Of a DNA stretch of 7,138 bases, positions 5,893 through 7,138 are shown piece by piece. The notes beneath the pieces were generated by a model that was not told the DNA's origin, searched no databases, and saw only the letters and a list, made by a program, of their open reading frames with translations. The stretch comes from Firmicutes bacterium UBA5499 (GTDB taxonomy: Bacteria > Bacillota > DTU084): positions 338-7,475 of the forward strand of contig DIPB01000166.1 in assembly GCA_002426275.1 (NCBI GenBank), written 5' to 3'. The translations under genes were made by a program, and so were the position numbers. Numbering within the stretch: the first letter of the stretch is position 1; the number at the start of each line of letters is the position of its first letter.

Positions 5893-7138
5893 CTACTCTC
5901 CTATGAATAGCTCGCGCAGGATCTGAAAGACGCCTAATGCCGTGGCCAGCTTGCTCCAATCCAGCCGTTTGCTTTCCGGGATAAAAACGATATCCCCTTC
6001 GCCTAAAGCAGGATTGGCGCCGAGCTGGCCTTCAAATAAAAGCCTGTCCTGGCCTAAGGCCAGCACCTGCTCCGAGTCCAGATCTCCTTTGGAGTAGACG
6101 CGAATCTTCTCCGTATCCGCCCGCTCTGTGGTGCCGCCTGCCGCGGCTATGGCATCCAGGACTCGGCTCTCCGGCGGCAACAGAAAAGCGCCGGGCGCGC
6201 TCACCTGGCCCAAAACCAGCACTTCTCTTTTGCCCCGGGGAATTTCCAATTGGTCGCCGGCTCGAAGCCGCACTTCACCCCCGCCGGATGTGAGATCCAA
6301 GACTTGGCTCTGTCCGTCCCGCATCAACGCGACATGCCTCTGATCTGCCTTTTCCGTGAGATCGCCCGCCTGGGCTATAGCCGTGAAAACAGAGGCGCCA
6401 ACCGGCAACCTGTACGTGCCTGGCTTTGCTACCTCTCCTCGCAGCACGATTTCCGGGGCAGCGGGCAAATAAAGCAGATCGCGATCCGCCAGCTCCACGG
6501 AAAGCAGGCCGTTGAAATGTGCCTGGGAAAGTGATATGCGCTCTGAACCGCGCAAGATGTATGCCTGACCTGGATCCGCCAGCTGCGTGAGGCCGCCTGC
6601 CAAGGCAACGAGCTCTGTGAGCCCGGCGCCCACATCTATCAAGTACAGACCTGGTTTTGCCACCTCGCCTATTACCGTCACCTGAGGCTTGGTGGGGATA
6701 AACAACAAATCTCCGTCGGCCAAGAGAAAATCTTCGCTTAAAAGCTTGTCCAAAGCGATGTTCTTTCGCTCCCCGCCTTTGCGGGTAAGGGTGGCTGTCG
6801 CAGCCGCGCGCTGCGCAACGAGTCCGCCCGCGGCGCTGATGGCCTGACCGGCGGTGCTATTGGCCAAAAGACTATATTGGCCGGCTCTGGCAACCTCGCC
6901 CAGCACCTGAACCTGGATCTGCCTAAATTGCTGCACGGAAACCGTAACCTGCGGCCTTTTAATATAGATGGCAAGCTGCCTTTCCAACTCCGATGCCAAT
7001 TCCGCCGGCGTAAGCCCGGAAGCTTTGCAGTCTCCCACCAGCGGGAAAGAAATCGCTCCGTCCGGGCGCACCACGGCGCTCTGCGCCAGATCGGCATGGC
7101 CCCACACCGTGATCTGTAGCTGGTCGCCCGGCCCAAGC
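5893..7138 (-). CDS. Wza-like polysaccharide export protein with SLBB repeats (5' end missing)
   Basis: Envelope protein of the polysaccharide export (Wza/OtnA) family, thought to form or line the exit path for polymer delivered by the Wzz-kinase system. The gene is incomplete: the reading frame is open to position 7138, and its first visible residues LGPGDQLQITVWG are the conserved opening of the Poly_export domain. A GTG at 7105-7107 is an internal valine in that motif, not the start. Counting from that codon, RPDGAISFPLVG (14-25) and the region to about 60 complete the Poly_export domain. Four SLBB repeats follow at about 65-137, 143-215, 219-290 and 295-377, each with a version of V-x-GEV-x-x-PG-x-Y. 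The C-terminus ends in a short hydrophobic stretch, WSKLATALGVFQILRELFIG (384-403). The signal peptide or lipoprotein cysteine would be outside the window. The stop lies seven bases before the Wzz gene. Confidence 0.92.
   Translation of the reverse strand, partial: LGPGDQLQITVWGHADLAQSAVVRPDGAISFPLVGDCKASGLTPAELASELERQLAIYIKRPQVTVSVQQFRQIQVQVLGEVARAGQYSLLANSTAGQAISAAGGLVAQRAAATATLTRKGGERKNIALDKLLSEDFLLADGDLLFIPTKPQVTVIGEVAKPGLYLIDVGAGLTELVALAGGLTQLADPGQAYILRGSERISLSQAHFNGLLSVELADRDLLYLPAAPEIVLRGEVAKPGTYRLPVGASVFTAIAQAGDLTEKADQRHVALMRDGQSQVLDLTSGGGEVRLRAGDQLEIPRGKREVLVLGQVSAPGAFLLPPESRVLDAIAAAGGTTERADTEKIRVYSKGDLDSEQVLALGQDRLLFEGQLGANPALGEGDIVFIPESKRLDWSKLATALGVFQILRELFIGE
5977..6915 (-). repeat. 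Four tandem SLBB-domain repeats inside the export protein gene
   Basis: Four protein-level repeats of about 75-80 residues begin with related motifs: VLGEVARAGQY, VIGEVAKPGLY, LRGEVAKPGTY and VLGQVSAPGAF. Each continues to an AGGLT-like or AGGTT-like turn and ends near a GD-x-x-x-IP or D-x-L-x-x-P motif. Repeats two and three share GEVAKPG exactly (6643-6669 and 6412-6438), but their codons differ at several silent positions, so the duplication is old. In Wza, SLBB domains stack into periplasmic rings. Confidence 0.65.

Noticed and set aside
6412..6669. Possible recent duplication of SLBB repeats two and three
   Set aside because: The shared GEVAKPG motif is encoded with different silent bases, and flanking residues diverge, so this is an old domain repeat under selection.

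Overview
The window is one unbroken run of six genes, all on the minus strand, packed with overlaps or gaps of no more than 12 bases. It reads as the regulatory, export and flippase part of a capsule/exopolysaccharide (EPS) operon. In order of transcription (right to left) it holds: a polysaccharide export protein of the Wza/SLBB type, cut off by the right edge of the window; a large Wzz-type chain-length/co-polymerase protein; a CpsD/CapB-type bacterial tyrosine kinase (BY-kinase); a CpsB/YwqE-type PHP-family tyrosine phosphatase; a MurJ/MviN-family flippase; and a class III aminotransferase closest to putrescine aminotransferase. No gap exceeds 300 bases. The only non-coding stretches are about 30 bases at the left end and very short gaps between genes.

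Organism: most likely a bacterium of the Firmicutes, perhaps a clostridial or Negativicutes-like lineage. This rests on the split Wzz and kinase genes, the kinase-then-PHP-phosphatase order (as in Bacillus ywqC-ywqD-ywqE), a MurJ that resembles Gram-positive members (GSIAALNYGNK, LPLGIF), two TTG starts and purine-rich Shine-Dalgarno sequences. GC content is in the mid-50s percent, estimated by eye from a few lines. This is an inference from style, and I cannot name a genus. Whether the cell has an outer membrane is open, because SLBB export proteins occur in both one- and two-membrane bacteria.

How the genes probably work together: the Wzz protein spans the inner membrane twice, with a long coiled-coil outer part and a cytoplasmic tail next to the kinase. 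The kinase carries seven tyrosines in a row at its C-terminus as phosphorylation sites. The phosphatase, whose start overlaps the kinase stop, removes those phosphates, and this cycle controls polymer length and export. The SLBB protein continues the export path. The MurJ-like protein flips a lipid-linked saccharide, either lipid II or the EPS repeat unit. The aminotransferase is the odd member: its family handles diamines such as putrescine or ornithine, not the nucleotide sugars usual in such operons, yet it appears translationally coupled to murJ. A perfect 7-bp hairpin just after its stop may mark the operon's end.

I see no mobile element, CRISPR array, RNA gene or clearly new system. The most interesting points are the MurJ-like protein with altered cavity residues inside an EPS operon, and the diamine-type aminotransferase joined to it.
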